In this document: one piece after another, positions 17,891 through 26,701 of the stretch
Layout: every line of letters begins with the position of its first letter
Position numbering within the stretch: position 1 is the first letter of the stretch
Source of the DNA: Actinomycetes bacterium
Lineage (GTDB): Bacteria > Actinomycetota > Acidimicrobiia > Acidimicrobiales > JAMCPL01
DNA: 64,000 nucleotides
Assembly (NCBI GenBank): GCA_021816935.1
Contig: JAKAWR010000011.1
Span: 43,796 to 107,795, forward strand
Reading direction: 5' to 3'
The notes under the pieces: generated by a model
Databases searched by the model: none
Told to the model about the DNA's origin: nothing
What the model saw: only the letters and a program-made list of their open reading frames with translations
Program-made: the position numbers and the translations under genes

Positions 17891-19801
17891 ATGGTAAAGC
17901 ATGAAGAAGAGGTGCGACCGGGTTTCGCGCTGACAGGAAAGAGGCACCTCGCCAGATCGGCTTCCGGCGCTCTCTTGGCGTTGCTCGCATCGACGGTCGC
18001 GCCGCTCGCCTTCGCAGCCGTAACCGGCACGCCAGCGTACGCTGGGACCCAGATACCCGCCGATCCCTCCAGTGTGCAGCCGGGAACATGGATCAACGAC
18101 TACAACGAAGCTGCCGTCCAGTTCATAGAGACGAACTTCTCAGCTACGCTGGCCGTCCCGGTCCCCACCGTCAACCAGGCTGCGCTTGGTAGCCTGGAGA
18201 ACACCCTTGCCGCCGAGGTCGCGAACGGGACCATCGGCAGTGACCAGGCAAGCATCCTTAATGCCATGTCGGACGCGATCGCCAACAACCCCCTTGGCTA
18301 TCTCGTTTCAAGCGGCCAGGTCCAGACCGAGAGTGCCACCATCCAGGCCTACGGAACCGGATGGGTCATAAGCCCCAACGGTTACATCGTCACAGCAGAC
18401 CACGTCGTCGACCCGGCCAATCCGGAGATCAAGCAGACCTTCGCAAGCACGGGCCTCGCCTCCTTCGACAAGCAGGCTGCCCAGCAGCTTATTCAAGGCC
18501 TGCAGTCGAGTGGGGTAACGCCGACAGATCACGCAATCTCGCATCTGACGAGCGCTGTGGCAGCATTCCTGGCTCAGAACCTGACCTTGCAGAATGTCAC
18601 CTCGACCATAACGGCACAGCTCGGCACAGCCGTAACAGGAGTGGGGCTCGGCACGAAACCCATCGCGGCCGAATGGGTGTCGAACAACGACGGGGGTGCA
18701 CCCTATCCGGGTCATGATGTTGCGATCCTGAAGGTGGAGGGTCAGGGCAACATGCCGACCGTCTCTCTCGGCAACGATTCAGACGTAACCACTGGCGACT
18801 CGATCTACGTGCTCGGCTACCCAGCAGCCTCCACCTTCGAGGCCGGGGCGTCAGCAAGCTCCCAGCTCGTTCCCACCCTGACCATCGGCACTCTGACCGC
18901 CCAGAAGCAGGCTGCGAACACGGCAATGCCCGTAGACCAGATCTCGGCCGCCATCAGCCCCGGCAGCTCGGGCAGCCCAGTCTTCGACGGCGCAGGCAAC
19001 GTCGTCGCAATGGCCGTCGCCGGCAGCGTCGATTCCAACGGCTCGCAGATTCCGGGCCAGTATTACGCTATCCCGATCAGCATCGTAAGGGAGTTCCTCC
19101 AGCGCAGCAACGTCTCCCCATCAGTATCCGACACGACCACCATCTATGACCAGGCCATGGACGACATGTACCAGCATTTCGACAAGCGGGCGCTACCACT
19201 ACTGCGGCAGGTGCAGAACCTCTATCCCCGCCAACCCTTCGTCGGCGGCATGCTCCAGACGGCCCAGACGTGCATTAGCACCTCCGGCTGCGACAAGACT
19301 CCCAGCTTTCCGTGGGTAATCTTGATAGTCATCATCGCGGTGATCGTGGTCGCGGGCGGCGGCGGGGGCGGCTTCCTTGTCATGCGCAGGAAGCGGCCTG
19401 CTATCGCCGCGGCGCCAACTGGAGGCTACGGCGCGCCGCCTGTCGGCGAAGCTTACCCAGGCGAATGGCAGCCGAGCCCGGCGGCGGCCTACCGGCCGGA
19501 GCCGCCTCCGTTCGGAACGGCACCGCCTCGGGTACCCACCCCCGGAGCCGAAACGCCGGCCTCGGTAATGCAACCTATCGAAGCGCCCGAAACGGCTGGT
19601 AGACCAACCGTCCCGGTCGGCACCCCATCGGGTAGTCCGGAGATCGCCGGTCAGGCTCCAGAGGAAGCCCCGGCCACCAGCGAGCCATCGAAACCAGCGG
19701 CCGCTGGAAAGGCCCCATCGAAGTTCTGTTCCGAGTGCGGTGCTGCCTTCTCCGAGACCGCTAAATTCTGCCCGGAATGCGGGCACACAAGGGGATCCTG
19801 A
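17891..19801 (+). CDS. membrane-anchored trypsin-like serine protease with C-terminal zinc ribbon
   Basis: A GGAGG sits five bases ahead of the ATG at 17891. The 636-residue protein has a hydrophobic signal segment ending near PAYAGT (about residue 52), a trypsin-like (HtrA/DegP-type) domain with His in IVTADHVVD, Asp in HDVAILKVE and Ser in SPGSSGSPVF, one strong membrane helix near FPWVILIVIIAVIVVAG, a Pro-rich linker, and a final double CxxC zinc ribbon (CSECGAAF and CPECGH). The His-Asp spacing is enlarged by about 80 residues. No PDZ domain is seen. Predicted topology puts the protease outside and the zinc ribbon in the cytosol. Substrate is unknown. Confidence 0.85.
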   Translation: MVKHEEEVRPGFALTGKRHLARSASGALLALLASTVAPLAFAAVTGTPAYAGTQIPADPSSVQPGTWINDYNEAAVQFIETNFSATLAVPVPTVNQAALGSLENTLAAEVANGTIGSDQASILNAMSDAIANNPLGYLVSSGQVQTESATIQAYGTGWVISPNGYIVTADHVVDPANPEIKQTFASTGLASFDKQAAQQLIQGLQSSGVTPTDHAISHLTSAVAAFLAQNLTLQNVTSTITAQLGTAVTGVGLGTKPIAAEWVSNNDGGAPYPGHDVAILKVEGQGNMPTVSLGNDSDVTTGDSIYVLGYPAASTFEAGASASSQLVPTLTIGTLTAQKQAANTAMPVDQISAAISPGSSGSPVFDGAGNVVAMAVAGSVDSNGSQIPGQYYAIPISIVREFLQRSNVSPSVSDTTTIYDQAMDDMYQHFDKRALPLLRQVQNLYPRQPFVGGMLQTAQTCISTSGCDKTPSFPWVILIVIIAVIVVAGGGGGGFLVMRRKRPAIAAAPTGGYGAPPVGEAYPGEWQPSPAAAYRPEPPPFGTAPPRVPTPGAETPASVMQPIEAPETAGRPTVPVGTPSGSPEIAGQAPEEAPATSEPSKPAAAGKAPSKFCSECGAAFSETAKFCPECGHTRGS

Positions 19802-19944
19802 CAAGGCTTTAGAGGCAGGGCACTGGGCGCCGCAAGGCGCTCGCGCGCGGTAAAGGGGGGCAACAAAGTGTGGGGGAGGGCGACTATGGTTGAGTGCGGG
19901 TACCTCGGCATCGAGGCCCGGGTTGCCGCGCGATACTGAGAGCT

Positions 19945-20526
19945 ATGACCGAAGACGCCGCCGCACTGGAGTATCTGCGGAACATGACCGACAGCCAGCT
20001 CGCCGGGCTTGCGCGCGCGATCGAACTGATCGATGCGGAGCGCCATCCCTCCTCCAGCGGCCGTGACGAGCGGCTGCGCTACGGCTTCGTCGCCGGAATG
20101 GCCATAGCCTGCCTGATCTTGATTGTGTGGATAGCCTTCCTCGCAATCAAGCTGCCGCGCCATTACGTCGCCGGGCACTGGGATGTCGCCTGGACCGGCT
20201 TCGACATTTTCGAGTTGGCAGCACTCGCAGTAACCGGATGGGCCGCATGGAGAAGACGTCTGATTGTCGTCCCGGCTGCACTCGTCGCCGCCACGTTGCT
20301 CATCTGCGACGCATGGTTCGACGTCACGCTGGCTCATGGGCGGCTGCGGATCGCAACGAGCCTCCTGTCGGCCATTATGGTGGAGCTGCCTCTGGCCGTA
20401 TTGCTGGCAGCGCTGGCCCGCCACCTGCTGATGATCCGGGTCAGGACGCTGCGCCGGCGGATGGGCCACACGGGACCGCCGCCTCCGTTGCGCCAGGTCC
20501 GCCTCCTCGAAGAGACGGACCGCTGA
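19945..20526 (+). CDS. four-helix membrane protein of unknown function
   Basis: From the ATG at 19945 the product has 193 residues: a soluble helical N-terminus (about 45 residues), then four predicted membrane segments starting around YGFVAGMAIACLILI, FDIFELAALAV, LIVVPAALVAA and LLSAIMVELPLAV, and a basic, proline-containing tail. No family is recognised. It follows the protease gene by about 140 bases on the same strand. Confidence 0.65.
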   Translation: MTEDAAALEYLRNMTDSQLAGLARAIELIDAERHPSSSGRDERLRYGFVAGMAIACLILIVWIAFLAIKLPRHYVAGHWDVAWTGFDIFELAALAVTGWAAWRRRLIVVPAALVAATLLICDAWFDVTLAHGRLRIATSLLSAIMVELPLAVLLAALARHLLMIRVRTLRRRMGHTGPPPPLRQVRLLEETDR

Positions 20527-20647
20527 CTGGGCGGCGGGGACCCTGCGCCAGATGTCTTCCGATCGTCGGGGCGCTGATCCGCATCCTAGGCTGCATCCCG
20601 GACCTCCCGGCGCCGCGCCCGGAACCAACCACACAGCGAGCGCGTCA

Positions 20648-20687
20648 CCTCCCTCTCCCTCTCTCCTCCTCCTCCTCTCTCTCTCTC
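20648..20687 (+). repeat. 40-base pure pyrimidine (CT) tract
   Basis: An uninterrupted run of C and T, made of CCT and CT units, lies about 80 bases upstream of tRNA-Lys in otherwise non-coding sequence. Such tracts are slippage-prone and can adopt triplex structures. Confidence 0.8.
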
Positions 20688-20768
20688 GTCCTGTGGGAAC
20701 CCACTCATCGGAACGGCGGTTCACGCCGATCGCTCCACGCCGCCGGAGCAGTGGCCTATAATCTCTCT

Positions 20769-20842
20769 GCGCCTCTAGCTCAATTTGGCAGAGCGACGGA
20801 CTCTTAATCCGCAGGTTCGGGGTTCAAGTCCCCGGAGGCGCA
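20769..20842 (+). tRNA. tRNA-Lys (CTT)
   Basis: The acceptor stem GCGCCTC pairs with GAGGCGC, discriminator A. The anticodon loop CTCTTAA shows CTT. The T arm is CGGGGTTCAAGTCCCCG. Its 3' half overlaps the predicted end of the convergent GH2 gene. Confidence 0.95.
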
Positions 20843-22885
20843 CATTCCGCTGCCTGCCCGGTCAAGCAGCTCCTTGTGGATCGCCAAGAGGGTGGCGCCG
20901 TCCATCTTCAGCACCTCGCGGTCGTAGGTGAGCCAGCCGTTCAACTCGCCCTCGACATCGGTGAGCTGCGTACAACCGGCACCAGCGAGCCCGTCTTCCG
21001 CCAGGTCACCGAGGGTCCGCATGAGCTCGGCGTAACGGGCCGTGAGATCTTGGCGACTCCTCGCAAACCGGTACGACCAGGGTAAGTGCCCCCCTTCGAC
21101 GTGCCCGCCGATCCGCAGTCCGATTCCGCCGAACTCCGATGCGACGAGAGCTCGAGCGCTCCTCCCGGCCCGGTCGCGCGGTGGCACTTTCGGGGCCGTA
21201 TAGTGATGGCTGCTCCTCACGTCGCCTACACCACGGTCCCACCACCCGCTCGCAGCGTCGACCGGTCTCGTCGGATCGTATAGCCGCAACCAGCGTGCAA
21301 GCTCCCGGGTGTCGATCTGCCCCCAGCCCTCGTTGAAGATCGTCCACATGCCGATAGAGGTCGTGTTGTAGAGGGCATCCACCACCGCCTTCAGCTCCGA
21401 CCGGAAGAAGCTCCGGCCCTCGCGGCGCCGTGATCGCCAGTAGAGATACCGCCCACCGTGAGGCATGTCCTGCCAGACGATCATTCCCGTACGGTCGCAG
21501 TGATAGTACCAGCGAGCCGGTTCCACCTTCTCGTGCTTGCGGATGGTATTGCAACCCAGGCTCTTGACAGTCTCGATGTCGAAACGGGCCGCCTCGTCAG
21601 TAGGCGCCGTATACAGGCCGTCGGGCCAGTAACCCTGGTCGAGAGGTCCGTACTGGAAAAAGCGCTCGCCGTTCAGGGAAAGGCAAGCGTGACCCGAAGA
21701 GTCGCGAACCACTCCGAAGGAGCGGATCCCCACGTAGCCCCCGACTTCGTCGCCGGCACCACCGGCCCCGGCAACTTCACCAGATGTCGGGTCATCGCCG
21801 TCACCGGAATCGGGGCCGCCGGTGACATCCAGACGCACACGAAGGTCGTAAAGGAAAGGATCGTCAGGCGACCATAGGTGGGCATCGGGGACATCGAGAA
21901 CGAGCGTCTCGCCTTCGGCCCCACGCGCCTCGGCCATCACCTGAGCGCCGGTCGACAGCTCGGCACGTACCACCACCGGATCCGGAAGCCAACCAGGCGC
22001 CAAGTCCCTGTCGAAGGGCGGCACACCGGTCGAGGGCGTGGGCGACATCTCAACCCCGGTCCGGCGCGGGATCCTGTCCTGCACGCCGGTCGCCATGCCC
22101 ACCGGCCACTCGACCGTAGCCGCTTCTTCGCGCCCCCCCCTCCTGACCTCAGCCGCCACCCGCACCACGCCTGCGGCCGCGTCGGGGGTGATCCTGAGCC
22201 CGGCTATCCAGAGCTGAGGCACTGCCTCCAGCCACACGGTCTGCCATATGCCGGACACGGCGCTGTACTGGAACAACGCCCGCATCCGCGACTGCTTGCC
22301 TCGCTGCTCCCCGCCCCGCCCTGTCGAGTCGCGGACGGCAATCACAAGCTCATTGGTGTGGCCCCGTTCGACCGCTACTGTGATATCGAGCGTGAACGGA
22401 TCGAAGCCTCCCCTATGGTGCCCGGCGGCACGCCCGTTCACGAACACGGCAGCCTCCCAGTCCACCGCTCCAAAATGCAGCAGCACCCTTTTCCCCTCCC
22501 ACTCCGCCGGTACGCTGAACTGTCTCCGGTACCAGAGACACTGACCCGGGCCGAGTGAGCGTCCCACTCCCGAAAGGGGTGCCTCCAAAGCAAACGGAAC
22601 GAGGATCTCCCCGTCCGGCCTTCCTATCCAGGCCGCTCCGGCCCTTGTTACGGCGAACTCCCACGGTCCGTTCAGGTTGACCCAGTCCGGCCGCACGAGA
22701 CCCGGTCGCGGGTGGTCGGGTAGCGGGTAGTCGGGGTCGACCTCGCAGGCCCATCTCGTCCGCAGTTGCCTACCCCGCGACCGGCCCCATTCACGGCCCA
22801 GCCACCGACTGCTCAGCCGCAACAAGCCCTCCGGGCTTCGCTCGTCCACATCCCACACCCGCCCAACTGGTCCTCCACAACCCAC
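20804..22885 (-). CDS. glycoside hydrolase family 2 protein
   Basis: A 693-residue GH2 enzyme (beta-galactosidase/glucuronidase/mannosidase type). The jelly-roll sugar-binding domain begins near LNGPWEFA (about residue 70) and includes WYRRQFSVP and DWEAAVFVNG. The Ig-like domain follows, expanded by Gly/Asp-rich insertions near 365-385. The TIM barrel has the acid/base Glu in IFNEGWGQ and a likely nucleophile Glu in ASEFGGIG. No signal peptide is seen, so it is probably cytosolic. Exact sugar specificity cannot be told. The last twelve codons are the antisense of tRNA-Lys, an unusual convergent overlap. Confidence 0.85.
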   Translation of the reverse strand: MGCGGPVGRVWDVDERSPEGLLRLSSRWLGREWGRSRGRQLRTRWACEVDPDYPLPDHPRPGLVRPDWVNLNGPWEFAVTRAGAAWIGRPDGEILVPFALEAPLSGVGRSLGPGQCLWYRRQFSVPAEWEGKRVLLHFGAVDWEAAVFVNGRAAGHHRGGFDPFTLDITVAVERGHTNELVIAVRDSTGRGGEQRGKQSRMRALFQYSAVSGIWQTVWLEAVPQLWIAGLRITPDAAAGVVRVAAEVRRGGREEAATVEWPVGMATGVQDRIPRRTGVEMSPTPSTGVPPFDRDLAPGWLPDPVVVRAELSTGAQVMAEARGAEGETLVLDVPDAHLWSPDDPFLYDLRVRLDVTGGPDSGDGDDPTSGEVAGAGGAGDEVGGYVGIRSFGVVRDSSGHACLSLNGERFFQYGPLDQGYWPDGLYTAPTDEAARFDIETVKSLGCNTIRKHEKVEPARWYYHCDRTGMIVWQDMPHGGRYLYWRSRRREGRSFFRSELKAVVDALYNTTSIGMWTIFNEGWGQIDTRELARWLRLYDPTRPVDAASGWWDRGVGDVRSSHHYTAPKVPPRDRAGRSARALVASEFGGIGLRIGGHVEGGHLPWSYRFARSRQDLTARYAELMRTLGDLAEDGLAGAGCTQLTDVEGELNGWLTYDREVLKMDGATLLAIHKELLDRAGSGMCASGDLNPEPAD

Positions 22886-23009
22886 TCACCCACAGACAGC
22901 GGGCCCTTCAGACCCTTCAAGTCCCGCTGGACCACAACGGGCCACTCTCGACCCACTCGTCCTAAGCCCGCTCGACCGCAACGCTACGAAGACCTCGTGC
23001 TGCCCCCGG

Positions 23010-24761
23010 TCAGGCAGGAAGGTACGTAAGGTACTTCGGGAACCACATGGCGGCGTCAACAGCCTCTTCGATCTGCTCGTCTGACCACACCCTACCCTCC
23101 CCCATATCCCTTGCAACCTTTGCAACGGCCACCGCTGTCGCCCGTGAAACGCCGCGCAGATCCGACTGCGACGGGTAAAGCGCCCTCTCGGCGAGCCGCT
23201 CGGCAGGCACCATCGACGCAAGTGTGTCGGCCGCTGCCAGGAACATCTCGTCGGTGATCTCCTTCGTCTCCGATACGATCGCACCAAGGCCCACCCCGGG
23301 GAAGATAAAGGCGTTGTTCGCCTGACCGATGACGTGACGCTCGCCTCCCAGAGTAACGGGGTCGAACGGGCTTCCCGTTGCCACCAGCGCCCTTCCCTCG
23401 GTCCATGTGAGAATGTCGGCCGGCTCGGCCTCGGATGCGGAGGTCGGGTTCGACAGCGGCATGATCAGCGGAGTGGGCACGTAGCTGGCCATCTTGCGGA
23501 CAGCCAGCTCAGCAAAAGCGCCCGGCGTGCCGCTCGTGCCGATGAGAACCGTCGGATGCACTGCCTCGACCACGGCCTCCAGGTCGTACGATCCGCCCCC
23601 GGCAAAGCCGTACTTCGCCATCTCGGCAGCGCCCAGGGCGAACTCGCGCTTGTCCTCATCCAGGGAGACCCGGCCATCGTAAACAAGACCCTTCGAATCC
23701 AGCATGGCGATCGCGCTGCCAACGATGTCTCTCGAAACCCCCTCCCGCTTCATGCCAAGCCGGATAAGGCGGGCCATCCCGATCCCGGCGGCACCGGCAC
23801 CCAGGAAAACCACGCGCTGGTCCGAGAGCTTCTGCCCGGTCACGCGCAACGCCGACAAGACCCCGGCGAGAGCCACTCCGGATGTGCCCTGTATGTCATC
23901 GTTGAAGCTGGTGATCCGGTGACGGTACCGGTCCAGGATCCGGATCGCGTTGTGCTGCTTCAGGTCCTCCCACTGCAGCACGGCATGCGGGAACACTTCG
24001 ATCACCCCGTCCACAAACGCCTCGATGAACTCGTCGTAGGCCCTCCCGCGCAGCCTCGGCTTCCGGTAGCCGATGTAAAGCGGGTCGTCGAGCAGGTCCG
24101 TATTGTCGGTCCCCACATCGAGCGATACCGGGAGCGTAAGCGACGGGTGTATCCCTGCACCGGCCGTGTAGAGCGCCAGCTTCCCGATCGGGATACCCAT
24201 CCCCCCTGCTCCCTGGTCGCCCAGCCCGAGGATCCTTTCGTTGTCCGTCGCAACGATAAGCCTCACATCGACGAGCTCCGTATTGGCGAGCATCTCCGGT
24301 ATATGATCTATATCGTCAGGCGATATCCATAGCCCCTTGGATCGGCGGAAGATATGGCTGAACTGTATGCATGCTTCGCCGACCACCGGCGTATAGATGA
24401 TCGGCATCAGCTCTTCCAGCTGATCCGTCAGCAACCTGTAGAAGAGCGTCTCATTGCGGGTCTGCAACGCAATGAGCTCTATATACTTCTCCAGATCGTC
24501 CTCCTTGCGACGGAGGTGTTCGATCTCGAGGTCCACCTGGTCTTCAATCGTCCTGACGGCCGAGGGAATAAGCCCCCTGAGCCCGAACGCGTCCCGCTCC
24601 TCGTCGGTGAAAGCGGTACCCTTCGACACCCGTGAATCCCTCAGAAGGGTAATCCCGCGGCTCTTGACACGAAGCACACCCTCCTTGCCGCCGGGGCCAT
24701 AAAGGCCAGTCGCACCCGTAACGCCATTGGCTGCCGGCGAGCGCCTAACCGGATCGATCAT
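23010..24761 (-). CDS. NAD-dependent malic enzyme (oxaloacetate-decarboxylating)
   Basis: This enzyme converts malate to pyruvate and CO2 with reduction of NAD(P). From the ATG at 24761 it has 583 residues, the long-form length. The N-terminal malic domain contains YTPVVGEACIQFS (catalytic Tyr), and the Lys/Asp metal region lies in FNDDIQGTSGVALAG. The Rossmann domain has FLGAGAAGIGMARL. The upstream in-frame extension to 24851 is not conserved. It stands alone between the GH2 and methyltransferase genes, all on the minus strand. Confidence 0.93.
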   Translation of the reverse strand: MIDPVRRSPAANGVTGATGLYGPGGKEGVLRVKSRGITLLRDSRVSKGTAFTDEERDAFGLRGLIPSAVRTIEDQVDLEIEHLRRKEDDLEKYIELIALQTRNETLFYRLLTDQLEELMPIIYTPVVGEACIQFSHIFRRSKGLWISPDDIDHIPEMLANTELVDVRLIVATDNERILGLGDQGAGGMGIPIGKLALYTAGAGIHPSLTLPVSLDVGTDNTDLLDDPLYIGYRKPRLRGRAYDEFIEAFVDGVIEVFPHAVLQWEDLKQHNAIRILDRYRHRITSFNDDIQGTSGVALAGVLSALRVTGQKLSDQRVVFLGAGAAGIGMARLIRLGMKREGVSRDIVGSAIAMLDSKGLVYDGRVSLDEDKREFALGAAEMAKYGFAGGGSYDLEAVVEAVHPTVLIGTSGTPGAFAELAVRKMASYVPTPLIMPLSNPTSASEAEPADILTWTEGRALVATGSPFDPVTLGGERHVIGQANNAFIFPGVGLGAIVSETKEITDEMFLAAADTLASMVPAERLAERALYPSQSDLRGVSRATAVAVAKVARDMGEGRVWSDEQIEEAVDAAMWFPKYLTYLPA

Positions 24762-24952
24762 CACAACCTGCTTCCACTCGAGCCAGAAGGTCGATCCATC
24801 GCCGTAGCAGGGACATCCGGGGGACACCCGGTACCGGCGGAACCATCGCACCCGTGCCGACGAACTGCCCGACCCGCACCAACATTACACCCGCCGTCAG
24901 ATCCGGGCAATCTGGCCGGATCAGGCCTCCATCCGCCGAGCCTCTGAGACCT

Positions 24953-26530
24953 TCAGCCTTCCACCGCCCTCATAAGAAGCCCCTCCACCTCGAGATCGCG
25001 GCACCGCTCGATCGCCACATCCACGAGCGATAGTTGCCGGCCTGGATCGCCTTCAGGCCACGCTACGCCGACCGCCTCACTTACTGTGCGAACCCCGTCG
25101 AACTCGGCGACTAGCCGCCCAACTGCAGGATCAAGCAGGTTCGCAATGTTCCGGGAGTCGTCGCGCATGGCCATGCCACCCTCGGACGCCACGAGCTCGA
25201 CACCGTTTGCAAGCCTGGGCACGTCCCGCGGCGACCACCAGGATCCCGCCGCAATCACACGGAACTCTCCCGGAGTCCGGCACAGCCAGCGCTCACCTGC
25301 CTGCGACCCGGACGGCACCGACCCGGCTCGCTCCCGCTCGGCCGGCACACTCTCCAGCCGTTCGCGGGTGTCCCAGATGCGCAGGATTCCAGTTGCGACT
25401 CCCGCCACGCCCATTGCCCTCCACGATTCGACAAGCTTCGCCGCCAGGTCCGCGCTCGCCGGATGTGGAGCGGTTCTACCGTAGTCGAGCATCTGCGCCA
25501 GCTCCAGCGCGTAAGGCCACGGCGAGTGGAAGCGGGAGAGCGTCAACCGTGCTGCCGGGCTCGACCCGAATGGTGTTCCGTCGATGACCCTCCTGATATC
25601 ACCGGCCACAATTGGGCACCCCTCCCGATCTAGAAGCAGCTGCATGAGCGCTACGAACTCCCCGCCGGGGGCGAGGTGCTCGGGGAGACCCTCCAGGATC
25701 CTCCTGATGAGCGCCAGCCCGTCGGTGCCCCCGTTTGCGAAGAACGGCACATCGGCCCGTCCCTCTTCCACCCCGACTGCGCCACCGATACTCGGCACGT
25801 AGGGAGCAAGCGTGACGATCAGATCGAACTGCTCTTCGCCTACCGGGGCGTACAGGTCTCCGCGCCTCACGCTGACCGGGTGCGCCAGCCTCGCCGTCGA
25901 TTCGTTGAGCTCCACGTTGAGGGCACAGAATCGCACGGCTCGCTCGTCAATGTCAGTTGCCACGACATGGCTCGCCCCATCGGAAGCAAGGACGGCGTAT
26001 ATTCCGCACCCGGTGGCGAGATCCAGGACTCTCGCTCCCTTCCGGACCGAGATCAGACCCGAAAACATCAGCGAATCGTCCCCGAGGTACACCCGCGGCT
26101 CCTCGCCACCGTAGGACACGAAGCGATCGACAATCAGGTAGCCGCCCTTGTTGGGCACGACCACCCAGCCGGCAGTCTGCCAGGCACCCTCCCAGGCGAG
26201 AGCCAGCCCGGCCTCAACGAGTGCCTCAATCAGCTCGACCAAGCCGGGAACCGCCTCCGGGGTCATCCCCTCGCCGGCCGCCGACAGGCATACCTTGTCA
26301 CCGAATGCCAGAGCCATTACTAGATCCCTCTCGGGGGGCACAAGCCGGCCTGTGCGCCGGCGCGCCGCGGCCGCGTCCCGAGCCACTACGGATCCTTCGA
26401 CAACAGCGCCGTAGACCTCCGCATACCCGATGTTCTCGAGCACCGCACCGAGAGCCCTCATCGCCCGGCACTCCGCCGGCCCGGCAACCCGGGCACCGCC
26501 AAATGCTCCGTCTTGAGCCCTGCCGATCAT
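24953..26530 (-). CDS. class I SAM-dependent methyltransferase, HemK-like
   Basis: The 525-residue product (start ATG 26530) has an N-terminal helical domain (1-130) and a methyltransferase core with motif I VLDLATGCGIYAVLAS near residue 175, an acidic motif II (ATDIDERAV) and VTLAPYVP at the position of the N-P-P-Y motif of glutamine N5- and adenine N6-methyltransferases. The first two residues of that motif are changed (L-A-P-Y), so the substrate may differ. About 250 C-terminal residues form an extra domain of unknown role with DPAVGRLVAEFDG resembling a winged-helix segment. In-frame starts at 26578 and 26716 exist. Confidence 0.75.
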   Translation of the reverse strand: MIGRAQDGAFGGARVAGPAECRAMRALGAVLENIGYAEVYGAVVEGSVVARDAAAARRRTGRLVPPERDLVMALAFGDKVCLSAAGEGMTPEAVPGLVELIEALVEAGLALAWEGAWQTAGWVVVPNKGGYLIVDRFVSYGGEEPRVYLGDDSLMFSGLISVRKGARVLDLATGCGIYAVLASDGASHVVATDIDERAVRFCALNVELNESTARLAHPVSVRRGDLYAPVGEEQFDLIVTLAPYVPSIGGAVGVEEGRADVPFFANGGTDGLALIRRILEGLPEHLAPGGEFVALMQLLLDREGCPIVAGDIRRVIDGTPFGSSPAARLTLSRFHSPWPYALELAQMLDYGRTAPHPASADLAAKLVESWRAMGVAGVATGILRIWDTRERLESVPAERERAGSVPSGSQAGERWLCRTPGEFRVIAAGSWWSPRDVPRLANGVELVASEGGMAMRDDSRNIANLLDPAVGRLVAEFDGVRTVSEAVGVAWPEGDPGRQLSLVDVAIERCRDLEVEGLLMRAVEG

Positions 26531-26701
26531 CGCAATATTGTAGAAGTTCGATGAACGCCGGCGCACAGGAGAATGCATCCGATGTCCAATGCCACATAGG
26601 TCTTGCGACACGGGAGCGGCACCGCGGGCAATCAGCCCGAGCGGCAGAACGGCCGCTCTGGAGTGGCCTCGGATACAGGCCGGCAACCCTAAGGAGTCCG
26701 C

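Noticed and set aside
17462..17947. N-terminal extension of the PIN-domain reading frame
   Set aside because: It lies entirely over vapB and its upstream region and lacks conservation; the GTG at 17461 after the vapB stop gives a normal VapC length.
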